From Rivularia sp. PCC 7116 (GTDB lineage Bacteria > Cyanobacteriota > Cyanobacteriia > Cyanobacteriales > Nostocaceae), in the NCBI RefSeq assembly GCF_000316665.1, contig NC_019678.1, forward strand, positions 5,146,001-5,210,000: DNA of 64,000 nt, read 5' to 3'. The position numbers and the translations under genes are program-made. How positions within the stretch are numbered: position 1 is the first letter of the stretch; every line of letters starts with the position of its first letter. The notes under the pieces are model-generated. The model did no database searches. It was not told the DNA's origin and saw only the letters and a program-made list of their open reading frames with translations. Positions 62,130 to 64,000 of the stretch are shown here, piece after piece.

Positions 62130-62918
62130 ATGGCAGTAATTCAGTCCTCTCTCCGGTCTGATGGTATGGAATTATTATGTCTATATCACCAGAATCCTTC
62201 GATTAAACTTCGTAACAGACTCGTAAAATTGCATAGTGGTTTAGTGCGAAAAATGGCTCATAAATTTAGTCATCAATGTAACGAACCTTATGAAGATTTA
62301 GAACAAATTGGTTACTTCGGTTTAATAAGAGCAATTGAACGTTTCGATCCCACTCAAGGATATGCATTTAGTTCCTTTGCTGTCCCTTATATTCGGGGTG
62401 AAATGCTGCACTTCTTACGAGACCGTAGTACTTTATTGAAAATACCCCGTCGTTGGCAAGAACTGTACAACGAAGGTCAAAAAATACGTAAAGAATTAGC
62501 ACATATCTTAGGAAGACAACCCAAAGATTTAGAAATTGCTCGCGAACTTAAAGTATCGGTACAAGAATGGCAAGAAACCAAGTTAGCTGTTCAAAATAGA
62601 ATGCCTTTAAGCCTAGATGCAACAGTGGTTAACTACATTGATTGTCAAATCACATTAGGTGAAGCGTTACCTTGTCCCCAAACTGCGGCTCAACAGCATT
62701 TAGAAGAAGAACGCCAACAACTTCATGGGGCTATGGGAATGTTAGAAGACAAGCCCCGGATGGCTGTTGAATTAGTATTTTTGAAAGAATTTTCTCGCAA
62801 AGATGCAGCTAAAAAAATTGGTACTAGCCCAATGACAGTAACGCGGTATTTGCAGAAAGGAATTGATGATTTAATGGGTTTAATGCAACAACCGCAAGCA
62901 GTAGCTACGGTCACATGA
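62130..62918 (+). CDS. Group 3 sigma factor (SigF/SigJ type)
   Basis: A 262-residue alternative sigma factor. I start at the ATG at 62130 (MAVIQSSLRSDG) because AAAGGA precedes it by seven bases; an upstream start would add 20 residues. Region 2 contains NRLVKLHSGLVRKMAHKF, EDLEQIGYFGLIRAIERFDPTQGYAFSSFA (core and -10 recognition), region 3 LGRQPKDLEIARELKV, and region 4 EFSRKDAAKKIGTSPMTVTRYL. Relatives in cyanobacteria act in motility, salt or other stress. SigF and SigJ cannot be separated by eye. No anti-sigma gene adjoins. Confidence 0.85.
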   Translation: MAVIQSSLRSDGMELLCLYHQNPSIKLRNRLVKLHSGLVRKMAHKFSHQCNEPYEDLEQIGYFGLIRAIERFDPTQGYAFSSFAVPYIRGEMLHFLRDRSTLLKIPRRWQELYNEGQKIRKELAHILGRQPKDLEIARELKVSVQEWQETKLAVQNRMPLSLDATVVNYIDCQITLGEALPCPQTAAQQHLEEERQQLHGAMGMLEDKPRMAVELVFLKEFSRKDAAKKIGTSPMTVTRYLQKGIDDLMGLMQQPQAVATVT

Positions 62919-63218
62919 TAGGTCGAAAATGTCACAAAATTTATCGGTTTGAACATGGCTGTTGATATAGCCATGAAAATTTTATTGCACCTCAGAATTT
63001 TGTCATTTATTAAAGCTGTATATAAGTTAACGAAATTAGTCGCGTGCCAATTGCACGAAGGCTTTACATCTTCCCCAACATCGACAACAGATTTTGAAGT
63101 TTTTAACTAAATTAAATATTTTAGGTTAAAGGTCAAAGGTCAAAGGTTAAAGTTGAACTCCCTTTGTCCCTTTGTCCCTTTGTTCCTCATCTTCCTATGC
63201 TCAACTTTTACTTAATAA
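62919..63218. other. Intergenic region between convergent genes
   Basis: 300 bases containing heptamer units AAAGGTC/AAAGGTT (63124-63155) and CCCTTTGT units (63160-63185). No terminator with a clear T tract was found. Confidence 0.5.

Positions 63219-64000
<782 letters not shown>

Overview
The window comes from a filamentous, probably heterocyst-forming cyanobacterium (Nostocales; a Rivularia/Calothrix-like genome is my guess). The evidence is its gene content: orange carotenoid protein, CemA/PcxA, Ycf34, a COP23-domain protein, SLH-OprB porin, a group 3 sigma factor and DUF1823/DUF3181/DUF3285 proteins. GCGATCGC (HIP1) sites, low GC, abundant heptamer repeats and many palindromic interspersed repeats agree. 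No rRNA, tRNA or cas gene was recognised.

Layout. 1-5.2 kb: end of an unknown gene, three secreted trypsin-like proteases (two with TPR tails) and a COP23 protein. 5.5-12.5 kb: pcxA, acylphosphatase, DUF1823, an MRJP/Yellow-type secreted protein and ileS. 12.6-22.9 kb: a duplicated accessory block on both sides of katG. Each copy has the same interspersed repeats, a CRISPR array with the same repeat family, the same leader and a parA gene (intact on the right, a 45-base remnant on the left). The left array has a 2.46-kb group II intron inside one CRISPR repeat, in the same sense as array transcription. 23.6-24.6 kb: ocp. 24.8-30.7 kb: a three-gene operon (winged-helix protein, AAA ATPase, and a DEDD exonuclease/PD-(D/E)XK nuclease/FtsK fusion) that could be an undescribed DNA-processing or defence system. 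30.8-35.8 kb: surface-polysaccharide genes. 36-47.2 kb: porin and housekeeping genes (thrC, tsaB, ycf34, cca and small conserved proteins). 47.2-53 kb: a SWIM zinc-finger protein beside a WGR/HEAT-repeat protein, with a broken WGR copy. 53.3-58.1 kb: a GHL10-type hydrolase, MBL-fold protein, trpG/pabA, a dgkA-like gene, ybeY and DUF3285. 58.3-60.8 kb: prfB in tandem with a paralog. 61-64 kb: a Bax-inhibitor-1 protein, a SigF/SigJ-type sigma factor and the end of pgm.

Three observations stand out. (1) The prfB paralog keeps the CTTTGAC frameshift site and the SPF stop-codon motif but has lost the catalytic GGQ. (2) The two CRISPR leaders each carry three copies of a 14-15-base element, two direct and one inverted. 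All three copies differ between the leaders by the same four substitutions, so both leader RNAs can form the same two mutually exclusive hairpins from different sequences. (3) A group II intron sits in the sense direction within a CRISPR repeat, where splicing would rebuild the repeat. All functional statements are inferred from sequence motifs and context.
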